From NCBI RefSeq assembly GCF_002305895.1, contig NZ_CP022203.1:3016501-3080500 (forward strand): DNA of 64,000 bases. The letters run 5' to 3'. A program made the position numbers and the translations under genes. Below the pieces are notes generated by a model, which saw only the letters and a list, made by a program, of their open reading frames with translations, did not search any database and was not told the origin of the DNA. The DNA is from Corallococcus macrosporus DSM 14697 (GTDB lineage: Bacteria > Myxococcota > Myxococcia > Myxococcales > Myxococcaceae). Shown here piece after piece: positions 1 through 9,681 of the stretch (positions are counted from its first letter, which is position 1; each line of letters starts with the position of its first letter).

Positions 1-16
1 CAGACGGCCTTTCTTC

Positions 17-2434
<2,418 letters not shown>

Positions 2435-2560
2435 TGACATCGGGCGTTTGGCGGGTATGCGGCATCCTGCCCCAGCAGCGGACAAGTGGGCCCTGGTGGG
2501 CTTGAGTGTCCTTAAGTCGTTGGAATTCCAGGGCTTTCGTCTTCCCGAGCGCGTTTACAC

Positions 2561-3400
2561 ATGTCAGACGGGTCCGTAGAATCCGGAACCCTTATGGCGC
2601 GCCCGAAGAGTCAGAAAAACGTAATCAGGAAGCGGAGTTACACGGCCGGCCGGGTGGCCCGGCAGGTTCCCCTCGTCCCCGAGCCCAACAGGCTCCTGAA
2701 GGTCTGGCGTCGTGTGCTCGAACGCCGGCTGCGCACGCGCCTGCGCGCGAAGGTGGCGTTGGAGATTCATGACAACACGCACACCATGCTGACGTTCCAA
2801 CGTCAGCGGGCCATGTGGCGGCTGCGGCTGCACCACATGTTCCTGGTCGCTCCGGACGACGTGGTGCAGGCGCTCGCCAGCTTCGTCCGCCACGGGGACC
2901 CGGACGCCAGCGTCCTGCTGGACAAGTTCATCGAGCGCAACCGCGTCTACATCCGGCGCCTGTCCCCGGCGCAGATGCGCAAGCGCATCCGGCTGGAGCC
3001 CGTGGGGCAGCACCACGATTTGGAGCGCATCTACGACCGGCTGAACGAGCGCTACTTCGACGGCCGCATCGACGCGGCCATCACCTACGGCCCGGCGCCG
3101 CGGGTGAAGGGGCCTCGCAAGAGCATCAAGATGGGCTCCTACTCGGCGGACTCGAAGGTCATCCGCATCCACCCGGCGTTGGACCAGCCGGTGGTGCCCC
3201 GCTACTTCGTGGAGTGGATTGTCTTCCACGAGATGCTCCACCACGTGTACCGGACGCGGAAGGGCGAGGATGGGCGGCGCTGCATCCACCCGCCCGAGCT
3301 GATGGAGCACGAGAAGCAGTTCCACGACTACACCCGCGCGCTCGCCTGGGAGCGGGAGAACCTGGACCTGCTGCTGCGCGCCCGCGTGTCGCCAGCCTGA
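2561..3400 (+). CDS. SprT-like putative zinc metalloprotease
   Basis: The protein has 279 residues. The C-terminal part (about 150-270) resembles the SprT/Spartan fold: a DLERIYDRLNERYF helix, then a zinc site HEMLHH (HExxH type, about residue 225) and later His residues near the end (EHEKQFHDY) that could supply the third ligand. Spartan-type enzymes cut DNA-crosslinked proteins; whether bacterial SprT-like proteins do so is not established. The N-terminal 100 residues are basic and fit DNA or RNA binding. ATG 2561 is used here. ATG 2594 (MARPKSQKN) is an equally good start and would remove 11 residues. It lies 126 bases after the kinase gene and converges with the next gene. Confidence 0.75.
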   Translation: MSDGSVESGTLMARPKSQKNVIRKRSYTAGRVARQVPLVPEPNRLLKVWRRVLERRLRTRLRAKVALEIHDNTHTMLTFQRQRAMWRLRLHHMFLVAPDDVVQALASFVRHGDPDASVLLDKFIERNRVYIRRLSPAQMRKRIRLEPVGQHHDLERIYDRLNERYFDGRIDAAITYGPAPRVKGPRKSIKMGSYSADSKVIRIHPALDQPVVPRYFVEWIVFHEMLHHVYRTRKGEDGRRCIHPPELMEHEKQFHDYTRALAWERENLDLLLRARVSPA

Positions 3401-3416
3401 GCGGCCGCGGGTGCCT

Positions 3417-3435
3417 CCCCTGGACGGCTCAGGGG
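3417..3435. terminator. Small hairpin between convergent genes
   Basis: Arms CCCCTG and CAGGGG (6 bp) flank a 7-base loop between the SprT-like gene and the convergent unknown gene, overlapping the latter's last codons. There is no clear T-run, so it is only a weak bidirectional terminator candidate. Confidence 0.3.
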
Positions 3436-4646
3436 ATGATGAGCCCGCCGGGGCTGCGCCGCTCCTGCGTGAGCGCAGGCGCGGCCTCCGCGGGGCCTCC
3501 GGAGTCCGCGCCGGGCCGTGCACCCGCGGCCTGCGCCCCGGCGGCGGCCACCAGGGCCAGGACCTTCTCGAAGAGCCGCTCGGCGAAGCGGGAGAAGGGC
3601 TCCTGGGCCCCGTGGAAGAGCCGGCGGGCCTCGGCCCGGGCGATGTCCGCCTCCCGGGGGCGGGCGCTCCGCGCGAAGTAGTCTGCCATCCGCCACAGCC
3701 GCAGCGCGTAGCGCTGGCGAACCTCGGGGGTGAAGAAGTCCCGGGCCACGCTGACGACGGCCGCCTGGAGCTGCTCCTGGCGCTGCACGTCGCTGAGCGA
3801 CAGGGGGCCGTGCACCACCTCATCCATCTTCTGCACCAGCGTCCGGACGTCGCTTTCCGGCGGCAGCCACGAGGCCAGCTCCACGGTGTCGTGGAGGACG
3901 TCGGCCTCCTGCGCGCGGCGGACGTCCTCGGGCTCGGGCGGGGGCAGCTCGGTGGGGGCCTGCTGGGGCTGGACGCCGAAGTGGCGCAGCACCACGTCCA
4001 GGCCGTCCGGGAAGGGCGTGCGGGTGCGCAGGTTGGTGCCGGCGGCCTCCGCCAGCAGGGCCGTGGCCTCCTCGGACGGCAGCTCGACGATGCCGCCGTG
4101 GGCCAGCCCGTCCTTCACCAGCTTCCGCCAGGTGCCGCGGCTCCGGTCGCCCAACTGGAGCGCCACCACGCCGCGCTCATCGGACACCTGCATCTGCACC
4201 ACCTCCACGCCCGCGCCCCGCAGCGGGCGGGCCAGCACGAGCGCCCGCTCGCCCTCGCTGGTGATGGCGCTGGCGAGCGCGTCGAGGGCCTCGGGCGAGG
4301 AGGGCGCGGCGGCGCGGGGCGGCTCGGCGGCGCGCGCGGGCCCGGCCACGGCGACGCCTCGCGAGCGGAGCTGGTACAGCGCCTTCTTCGCGGCCTTGGC
4401 CAGGGGCTTCACCTTCGAGGCCGACAGGGACTCCGGCAGGGCTGTGTGTCCCGCCGCCACGGCGGCCTCGAGCACGGCCAGGGCCAGGGGCTCGGGGAGG
4501 GACTCCACGCTGGCGGGCGCGGCCTGGGATACATCGCGCACCCAGGCGCGGGTGGACTCCACCGCTTCAGCGGGGAAGGCGGGCAGCGGCGCGCCGGCGC
4601 GCAGGGCGTCCAGCAGGGAGCGAGGGTCCGTGGAGGAGGAGCTCAT
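3429..4646 (-). CDS. Hypothetical protein, helical, unknown function
   Basis: 405 residues with no family I recognise. The N-terminal 120 residues are Ala/Leu-rich and helical, with a basic stretch (KVKPLAKAAKKALYQLRSRG). A middle part (about 125-210) looks like an alpha/beta domain. The C-terminal half is helical and charged, ending in an Ala/Gly/Pro-rich tail. No signal peptide or membrane segment is visible, so it is probably cytoplasmic. The ATG start is followed by a Ser-rich leader. It sits about 90 bases upstream of the membrane-protein gene on the same strand and may be co-transcribed with the gene ending at 4740 only if transcription enters from further upstream. Confidence 0.7.
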   Translation of the reverse strand: MSSSSTDPRSLLDALRAGAPLPAFPAEAVESTRAWVRDVSQAAPASVESLPEPLALAVLEAAVAAGHTALPESLSASKVKPLAKAAKKALYQLRSRGVAVAGPARAAEPPRAAAPSSPEALDALASAITSEGERALVLARPLRGAGVEVVQMQVSDERGVVALQLGDRSRGTWRKLVKDGLAHGGIVELPSEEATALLAEAAGTNLRTRTPFPDGLDVVLRHFGVQPQQAPTELPPPEPEDVRRAQEADVLHDTVELASWLPPESDVRTLVQKMDEVVHGPLSLSDVQRQEQLQAAVVSVARDFFTPEVRQRYALRLWRMADYFARSARPREADIARAEARRLFHGAQEPFSRFAERLFEKVLALVAAAGAQAAGARPGADSGGPAEAAPALTQERRSPGGLIIP

Positions 4647-4739
4647 GCCGGACCTTCTACTGCACGGCGCCCGCTCCGGGGCAGGCCACGCGTGGGCCTT
4701 GCGCCCACCAGGCCACAGTGGCGCGCGGCCCGGGGGCTT

Positions 4740-6308
4740 TCAGCGCCGGCGGACCAGGGCGCTCTTCCCCGGCTCCGCCACCACGGCCAGCTCGGACTGG
4801 AGCCGAGGGCCGAACACCCGCGACGGGGGCGCGCCGCGGACGAGGAAGTGGTCGTACCAGACGCCCTGCCGCGCGTAGTCCATCTGCTGCGGACGCCACT
4901 CGGAGGGGAAGGTGGGGGGCTCCTCGCCGGTGTAGCGCAGCGGGGAGTGGGGCGTGGACGCGAAGGTGAAGTTGGGCACGCCGCCGCGCGCCCGGGCCAG
5001 CACCGCCGCGCTGTGGATGAAGACGGGCTGTCGCACCACCCGGGAGCCGGGGTCGAACATCAACCCCATGACGCGCGCGCGGGGCGCGGTGGCGGCCACC
5101 AGCGGGCCCCATTCGGCCTGCGCCTCCCGGGAGAAGGCGCGGTAGCCGCGCGCCATGACGAAGGCCAGCACCACCGCGCACGCCAGGGCGGCGACGCGCA
5201 GGGGCCGCCGCCACGCCGGAATCGCGGCCGGAGCCGTGGCCACCAGGAGCGCGGCGGCCAGGTGCGCGTAGCGCGTGTTCAGGTAGTAGACGTAGCCGCG
5301 GATGTCGAAGGGCAGCAGGAAGTAGAGCGCGAGCGCCAGCAGCCCCAGCCCCATCAGCCGCGAGCGCGCCACCAGGCCCTGTCCGGCCGGCCGCTCCGGA
5401 CGCAGCAGCCCCGCGGCCCAGCCCGCCACGGCCACCGCGCACACGGCGTACAGCGCCCACCGGTCCGAGCCATCCCGGAAGGTGTTGGCGAGCACCTGGA
5501 AGAGCTCGGCGCGGTTCTGCTCAAAGCCCTTCCACGCCAGGTTCTGCGGAGAGAAGGTGGGCCCCCACGCCTTCCAGGGCACGCCAGGCTGGATGTCCGC
5601 GGGCTCGCCGAAGCGCAGCACCACCCAGCCGAGGAACAGCGCGACGCCCGGCACCACGCCCAGCAGCGCGGGCACGCGGGGCCGCAGCCGCGCGGCGAGC
5701 CCGCGGGCCCCGGCGTCCTCGGGCACGCGCGTGGTGAGCAGCAGCAGGGGCAAGCCGAAGGCGAGGAACCCGAAGGCCTGCACGTGGAAGAGGAGCACCG
5801 CCACCAGGCACACCGCCAGCCCCGCGCCCCACGCGCGCCGGCGGGGCGCGTCCTCCAGCGTCCGTACGAAGAGGCCGCAGCACAGCAGCGTCAGCGGCAG
5901 CGCGGCGCAGTAGTTGATGAAGCCCCAGTTGAAGCTGTCCCCATAGGCGAAGGGCAGCGCCAGCAGGGCGGGCCAGGCGGGCCGGCCCAGGCCGCGCAAC
6001 AGGAAGCCGAGGCTGAGCGGCAGCCCCACCACGTAGGCGGAGAGGAAGACGCGGTTGGCCAGCTCCAGCGGCAGCAGCCAGTTGAGGCCGCTGACCAGGT
6101 AGTAGTAGCCCAGGTACGGCGTCAGCGCGTGGCGCGCGGCGAACACCTGCGGATACAGCGTGGTGGGGTCGTCCAGCCGGTGCAGGACGGAGATGAGGTA
6201 CAGGTGCTGCGGCAGGTCCACCAGGGGCAGGTGGCGCGACACCCACAGGGGGAGCGTCCCCAGGACGAGCGCGGCGGCGAAGAGGAGGCGGGAGTGTCGG
6301 GGCGTCAC
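4740..6308 (-). CDS. Polytopic membrane protein, possible GT-C-type glycosyltransferase
   Basis: About 522 residues with roughly ten hydrophobic segments across the first 420, then a soluble C-terminal domain of about 100. The first outside loop carries LPLVDLPQHLYLIS. An acidic residue in that position is typical of GT-C lipid-sugar-dependent transferases, which would make this a cell-envelope sugar transferase. No diagnostic family motif confirms this. The GTG at 6308 (VTPRHSRLLF) is preferred. The frame is open to 6752, but that extension is low-complexity, lacks hydrophobic segments, and would run through the divergent gene starting at 6484. Confidence 0.75.
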   Translation of the reverse strand: MTPRHSRLLFAAALVLGTLPLWVSRHLPLVDLPQHLYLISVLHRLDDPTTLYPQVFAARHALTPYLGYYYLVSGLNWLLPLELANRVFLSAYVVGLPLSLGFLLRGLGRPAWPALLALPFAYGDSFNWGFINYCAALPLTLLCCGLFVRTLEDAPRRRAWGAGLAVCLVAVLLFHVQAFGFLAFGLPLLLLTTRVPEDAGARGLAARLRPRVPALLGVVPGVALFLGWVVLRFGEPADIQPGVPWKAWGPTFSPQNLAWKGFEQNRAELFQVLANTFRDGSDRWALYAVCAVAVAGWAAGLLRPERPAGQGLVARSRLMGLGLLALALYFLLPFDIRGYVYYLNTRYAHLAAALLVATAPAAIPAWRRPLRVAALACAVVLAFVMARGYRAFSREAQAEWGPLVAATAPRARVMGLMFDPGSRVVRQPVFIHSAAVLARARGGVPNFTFASTPHSPLRYTGEEPPTFPSEWRPQQMDYARQGVWYDHFLVRGAPPSRVFGPRLQSELAVVAEPGKSALVRRR

Positions 6309-6483
6309 GGAAGGCGCGGACTGTACGCGGCGCCTCCCTGGCGGGCGAGCCGTCCGTGCAGCCCGGCCAGCGCCTGTGTCCCAGGTAGACAAAGGTGTGG
6401 CCGCCGGCCTTGGCAGGGGGGAAGGGCTGCGGTATAGGCGCCGGCTGAGCAGGGGCGCTGGAGCGTGCCCCGAGGAGAGCACC

Positions 6484-6852
6484 ATGGCGCGCATCGGAAT
6501 GTGGGTGGCCGGAGGGCTGATGGCGAGCGGCCTGCTCCTGGCGCCGGGCGCGGCGGAGGCCTGCGAGGCCCACCGGCGTCCGGCTTCAGAGGCGAAGGCC
6601 GCGAAGGCCGCGCCGCCGGAGGCCGGGCCTTCCACCGGGGACGTGGAGCGCCCGCTGGATGTCCTGGATTCGCTCATGGCCGCCAAGTGCCAGTGCGGCA
6701 GCAAGGCGGACTGCACCTGCAAGAAGGGCTCGTGCGAGTGCCGCAAGTGCAAGAAGGCGAAGCGCCAGGTGATGGACGCGCTGCGCGGTCAGCCCGCGGA
6801 GCTGAAGCTCGACGAGGCGCGCAACGACGCGTCCGCGGGCGTGTTCATCTAG
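6484..6852 (+). CDS. Exported cysteine-rich protein, metallothionein-like
   Basis: 122 residues. An N-terminal signal peptide (hydrophobic 5-25, likely cut near AEA at 24-26) is followed by a low-complexity Ala/Lys/Pro linker. A compact cysteine cluster follows: Cys 69, 71, 77, 79, 84, 86 and 89, in the pattern CxC-x5-CxC-x4-CxC-x2-C, interleaved with lysines. Closely spaced CxC pairs are the mark of metallothioneins, which bind Zn, Cu or Cd through thiolates. Known bacterial metallothioneins are usually cytoplasmic, so a secreted or periplasmic form is unusual. Metal binding is inferred from the cysteines only. An upstream in-frame extension exists, but the ATG at 6484 begins the signal peptide. 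The gene overlaps the convergent methyltransferase gene by 8 bases. Confidence 0.8.
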   Translation: MARIGMWVAGGLMASGLLLAPGAAEACEAHRRPASEAKAAKAAPPEAGPSTGDVERPLDVLDSLMAAKCQCGSKADCTCKKGSCECRKCKKAKRQVMDALRGQPAELKLDEARNDASAGVFI

Positions 6853-7657
6853 GCGTCTGGGCGGAGCCCTTCTCCGCCTTCACCACCAGCAGCGACGGCA
6901 GGGACACGCGCTCGAAGCGCACGAAGCCCGCGGCCGCGGCCTCCCGGCGCAGCTCCGCCTCGCCGCGAGCATGCAGGCCCACGCCCCGGTGGAGCAGCGC
7001 CCGGGGCGCTCCCGGCGGCGCGTAGGTGCTGGCCACCCAGCGGCCTCCGGGGCGAAGCACGCGGTGGACCTCCATCAGCAGCCGGGGCAGGTCGGCGACG
7101 AAGGGCAGCGCGTCGCTCATCAGCACCGCGCCCAGCACGCCGTCCTGGAAGGGGAGGTAGGGCGCCTCGGCGCGGAGGAAGTCCACGGCGACGCCGGCCT
7201 CTCGCACCTGGGCCACGCCTTCCTCCAGCATGGCGCGGGACACGTCGAGCGCGGCCACGGGCGGCGCGTCGGGCTCGCGCGCCAGCTTCCGCGCGAGCAG
7301 CCCCGTGCCGCAGCCCACGTCCAGCACCGGCCCCGCCGGCTGGCCCAGGAGGCTGCGGTAGAGGACGAACTCGCTGTCGCCATCCAGCGGCTGGCGGGTG
7401 AGGGCGCGCTGGAGGACGGGCCGCATGTAGCGCTCATAGGCGCGCGCCACCCAGCGCTGCTCCATGCCGCGTTGAAGCGGGCCCGCCTCGGCCGGGTCCA
7501 CCACCAGGTCGGCGACGCCCTCGGCCACCGGGTGGCTGGCGCCGCACGCCTGGCAGCGCAGCGGACCGAAGAAGAGCACCGGGGCGTCCACCTCCGGTTG
7601 GAGGGCGCCACGCCGGCACCGGGGACACCGCAGGAGTTGAACGAGCGCGCGCCGCAT
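6845..7657 (-). CDS. SAM-dependent methyltransferase with N-terminal zinc ribbon
   Basis: 270 residues. Residues 1-55 form a Trm112-like zinc ribbon (CPRC near 11-14, CQAC near 35-38). Residues 100-240 form a class I methyltransferase, with SAM motif I as VLDVGCGTGLLARKL, an acidic residue at the end of strand 2 (ALDVS) and a UbiE/Methyltransf_11-like late motif (LRPGGRWVAS). This fused layout is common in bacterial methyltransferases of unknown substrate. It could modify a small molecule, lipid or RNA; the sequence does not say which. Three bases of context separate nothing downstream: the gene ends inside the last codons of the cysteine-rich gene. Confidence 0.85.
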   Translation of the reverse strand: MRRALVQLLRCPRCRRGALQPEVDAPVLFFGPLRCQACGASHPVAEGVADLVVDPAEAGPLQRGMEQRWVARAYERYMRPVLQRALTRQPLDGDSEFVLYRSLLGQPAGPVLDVGCGTGLLARKLAREPDAPPVAALDVSRAMLEEGVAQVREAGVAVDFLRAEAPYLPFQDGVLGAVLMSDALPFVADLPRLLMEVHRVLRPGGRWVASTYAPPGAPRALLHRGVGLHARGEAELRREAAAAGFVRFERVSLPSLLVVKAEKGSAQTPR

Positions 7658-7717
7658 GGGGCCGGCGAGGCTACCGTCCCTCGCGCGGCGCGAGAACCCG
7701 TTTCACGCCGGACGCCG

Positions 7718-8317
7718 TCAGGCCGAGGGCTGCGTGCGAGGCACGCGCCGGTCCTCGGCCACCAGCACCGGCCAGCCGCGGGCCATGGCCTCGCGGAAGA
7801 AGGCGGCCAGCTCCCGGCGGCTGTGATTCACCGCGCCCAGGAACGGGTCGATGAGGGACTCCTCGCCCAGGCTGCGCGTGGCCGCCAGCTCCACGGGCGT
7901 GCCGCAGCGCTCGCAGCGGATGGACACCTGACGCACCAGGGCCACCGGCACCGCGTAGCGGGCGCCGCAGTCTCCGCACTTCCACACCAGGGCGCGCTCG
8001 CCGGCCTCGCGGCGAGCCAGATTCTCCAGCTCGTCCGCCAGCCGGAGGAGCGCGGGCAAGTCCTGGGGCGGCTGCGCGAAGACGGCGGACGGACCGAAGC
8101 CTGTCTCGGGCGCGCCCAGCGACGGGGGGCGGTCCCCCTGAAGCAGGGTGCGCAGCCTGTCCTTGGCGCGCATGTCTCGGAATTCAGCGCCGGTGAGGGC
8201 GCGCTCCACGGCCTCGTGGACCGGAGGCAGCTCCGGCTCGAGGCGCTCATCGTCCGGCAACGCCTGGGGGAAGTTCACCAGCCGGTGCCCGGGGACTGCG
8301 AGGAATCGGAAGGCCAC
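7718..8317 (-). CDS. Zinc-ribbon protein of unknown function
   Basis: 199 residues. A central zinc ribbon has CGDC at about 123-126 and CERC at about 144-147, with the second knuckle in the sequence IRCERCG. The preceding stretch is helical and charged. The tail (HSRRELAAFFREAMARGWPV) is a helix that could pack on a partner. No signal peptide is visible. The ribbon resembles MJ0042-type finger domains seen in myxobacterial regulators, though here the ribbon is internal, not N-terminal. It lies between nadA and the methyltransferase on the same strand, so all three may share transcription. The function cannot be assigned. Confidence 0.7.
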   Translation of the reverse strand: MAFRFLAVPGHRLVNFPQALPDDERLEPELPPVHEAVERALTGAEFRDMRAKDRLRTLLQGDRPPSLGAPETGFGPSAVFAQPPQDLPALLRLADELENLARREAGERALVWKCGDCGARYAVPVALVRQVSIRCERCGTPVELAATRSLGEESLIDPFLGAVNHSRRELAAFFREAMARGWPVLVAEDRRVPRTQPSA

Positions 8318-8395
8318 GGTAGCTCCATCGCATTGTGCTTCGCGGGGTGCAAGACGCGAGTTGGCAAATGTCCGCTGCTGCCGTTCATCCGCGGA

Positions 8396-9328
8396 CTACT
8401 GCGACCAGTCCAGCATGCGCTGCAGCGGCGCGCGAGCACCCTCGCGCAAGTCTTCCGGCATGGTCAGCTCCGGCGTGCGGTCCTTCATGCAGCGCCAGAG
8501 CTTCTCCAGCGTGTTCAGCCGCATGTACGGGCACTCGTTGCACGCGCAGCCGTTGTCCGGCGGCGCGGGGATGAACGTCTTGTCCGGCGCGGCCCGCTTC
8601 ATCTGGTGGATGATGCCCGCCTCCGTCACCACGATGAACCGCTGCTTCGGGCTACGCACCGCGTAATCCAGGATGGCCTTGGTGGAGCCGATGAAGTCCG
8701 CGTGGCGCAGCACCGCCTGCTCGCACTCGGGGTGGGCCACCACCTCCGCGTCCGGGTGCTCCACCTTGAGCTGCACCAGCTTCTTCTCGCTGAAGATTTC
8801 GTGGACGATGCAGCTCCCCGGCCACAGCACCATGTCGCGGCCCGTCTGCTTCATCACGTAGCGGCCCAGGTGCTGGTCCGGCGCGAAGAGAATCTGCCGG
8901 TCCTTCGGCACCTGGTTCACGATTTTCACCGCGTTGGACGACGTGCAGATGACGTCGCTCATGGCCTTCACCGCGGCGGAGCTGTTGACGTAGCTCACCA
9001 CGAAGGCGCCCGGGTGTTTGTCCTTGAACGCCTTGAAGGCCCCCGGCGGGCACCGGTCCGACAGCGAGCAGCCCGCCTTCAGGTCCGGCAGCAGCACCTG
9101 GCGGGACGGATTGAGGATCTTCGCCGTCTCCGCCATGAAGTGGACGCCACAGAAGACGATGACGTCCGCCTGCGTGCGCGCCGCGGCCTGGGCCAGGGCC
9201 AGGCTGTCTCCCACGAAGTCCGCGAGGTCCTGGACTTCGCTCTCCTGGTAATAGTGCGCCAGGATGACTGCGTTCATGGAACGCTTGAGCTCCTGGATTT
9301 CCTTCGCGTAATCGACTTCGGCGCCCAT
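8396..9328 (-). CDS. nadA: Quinolinate synthase NadA
   Basis: 310 residues, the normal length for the short NadA type. NadA condenses iminoaspartate with dihydroxyacetone phosphate to quinolinate in de novo NAD synthesis, using an oxygen-sensitive 4Fe-4S cluster. The three expected cluster cysteines are visible: Cys60 ([13 protein letters not shown]), Cys173 (GSCIVHE) and one in CACNECPYM near 261-266, probably Cys266. The ATG at 9328 is chosen because AGGAGGTG sits just upstream; the frame is open to 9403 but that extension has no ribosome site. No nadB or nadC is adjacent. Confidence 0.97.
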   Translation of the reverse strand: MGAEVDYAKEIQELKRSMNAVILAHYYQESEVQDLADFVGDSLALAQAAARTQADVIVFCGVHFMAETAKILNPSRQVLLPDLKAGCSLSDRCPPGAFKAFKDKHPGAFVVSYVNSSAAVKAMSDVICTSSNAVKIVNQVPKDRQILFAPDQHLGRYVMKQTGRDMVLWPGSCIVHEIFSEKKLVQLKVEHPDAEVVAHPECEQAVLRHADFIGSTKAILDYAVRSPKQRFIVVTEAGIIHQMKRAAPDKTFIPAPPDNGCACNECPYMRLNTLEKLWRCMKDRTPELTMPEDLREGARAPLQRMLDWSQ

Positions 9329-9681
9329 GGCACCTCCTGGAGTCCCACATTTAACCGGGACTGGAAGTGCCGGCCAGGGTGCGGTTTGCCCCACTTCGCT
9401 CATGCCCGGGTGGTCGCGAATCGAGCGGGCGGCCCTTTTCCAACATCCGCCCTGTCCTCATGCTGGGGCACTCCCTTCCCCATGAGGTCCGGTAAGATGG
9501 CGAGCCGGGCCGGACGCCACGCATGCGGTTCGGCCATTGCATCTGGGAACTTCGAACCACGGGGGAATGTGAGGGGCCGCCGCCGGAAGGCTCGGCGGGG
9601 CGGTGGTGGCTGGCGGTCACATTCCCATCCGTGAAGTGGTTCATCCGGGGCGGGCGGCTCCGACCCGGTGGAGGAGGACAT
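9329..9681. other. Divergent intergenic region between nadA and the PilZ cassette
   Basis: 353 bases without a supportable gene. It must contain the leftward nadA promoter and the rightward cassette promoter, but no clear -10/-35 pair was found for either. Its main feature is a long inverted repeat at 9563-9626 in the presumed leader of the PilZ gene. Confidence 0.6.
9563..9626 (+). repeat. Long inverted repeat in the leader of the PilZ-acyltransferase gene
   Basis: Perfect 10-base arms, GGGAATGTGA at 9563-9572 and TCACATTCCC at 9617-9626, enclose 44 GC-rich bases that can form a further internal hairpin (GCCGCC against GGCGG). The element ends 55 bases before the start codon. It could be an RNA leader structure or a spaced protein operator; the sequence does not decide. 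Confidence 0.6.

Noticed and set aside
3411-6437. 1008-residue plus-strand open frame over the membrane-protein gene
   Set aside because: It is an antisense shadow, Arg/Gly/Ala-rich without family motifs, lying over two well-supported minus-strand genes.
6309-6752. N-terminal extension of the GT-C-like gene
   Set aside because: Low complexity, no membrane helices, and it runs through the divergent cysteine-rich gene with its own signal peptide.
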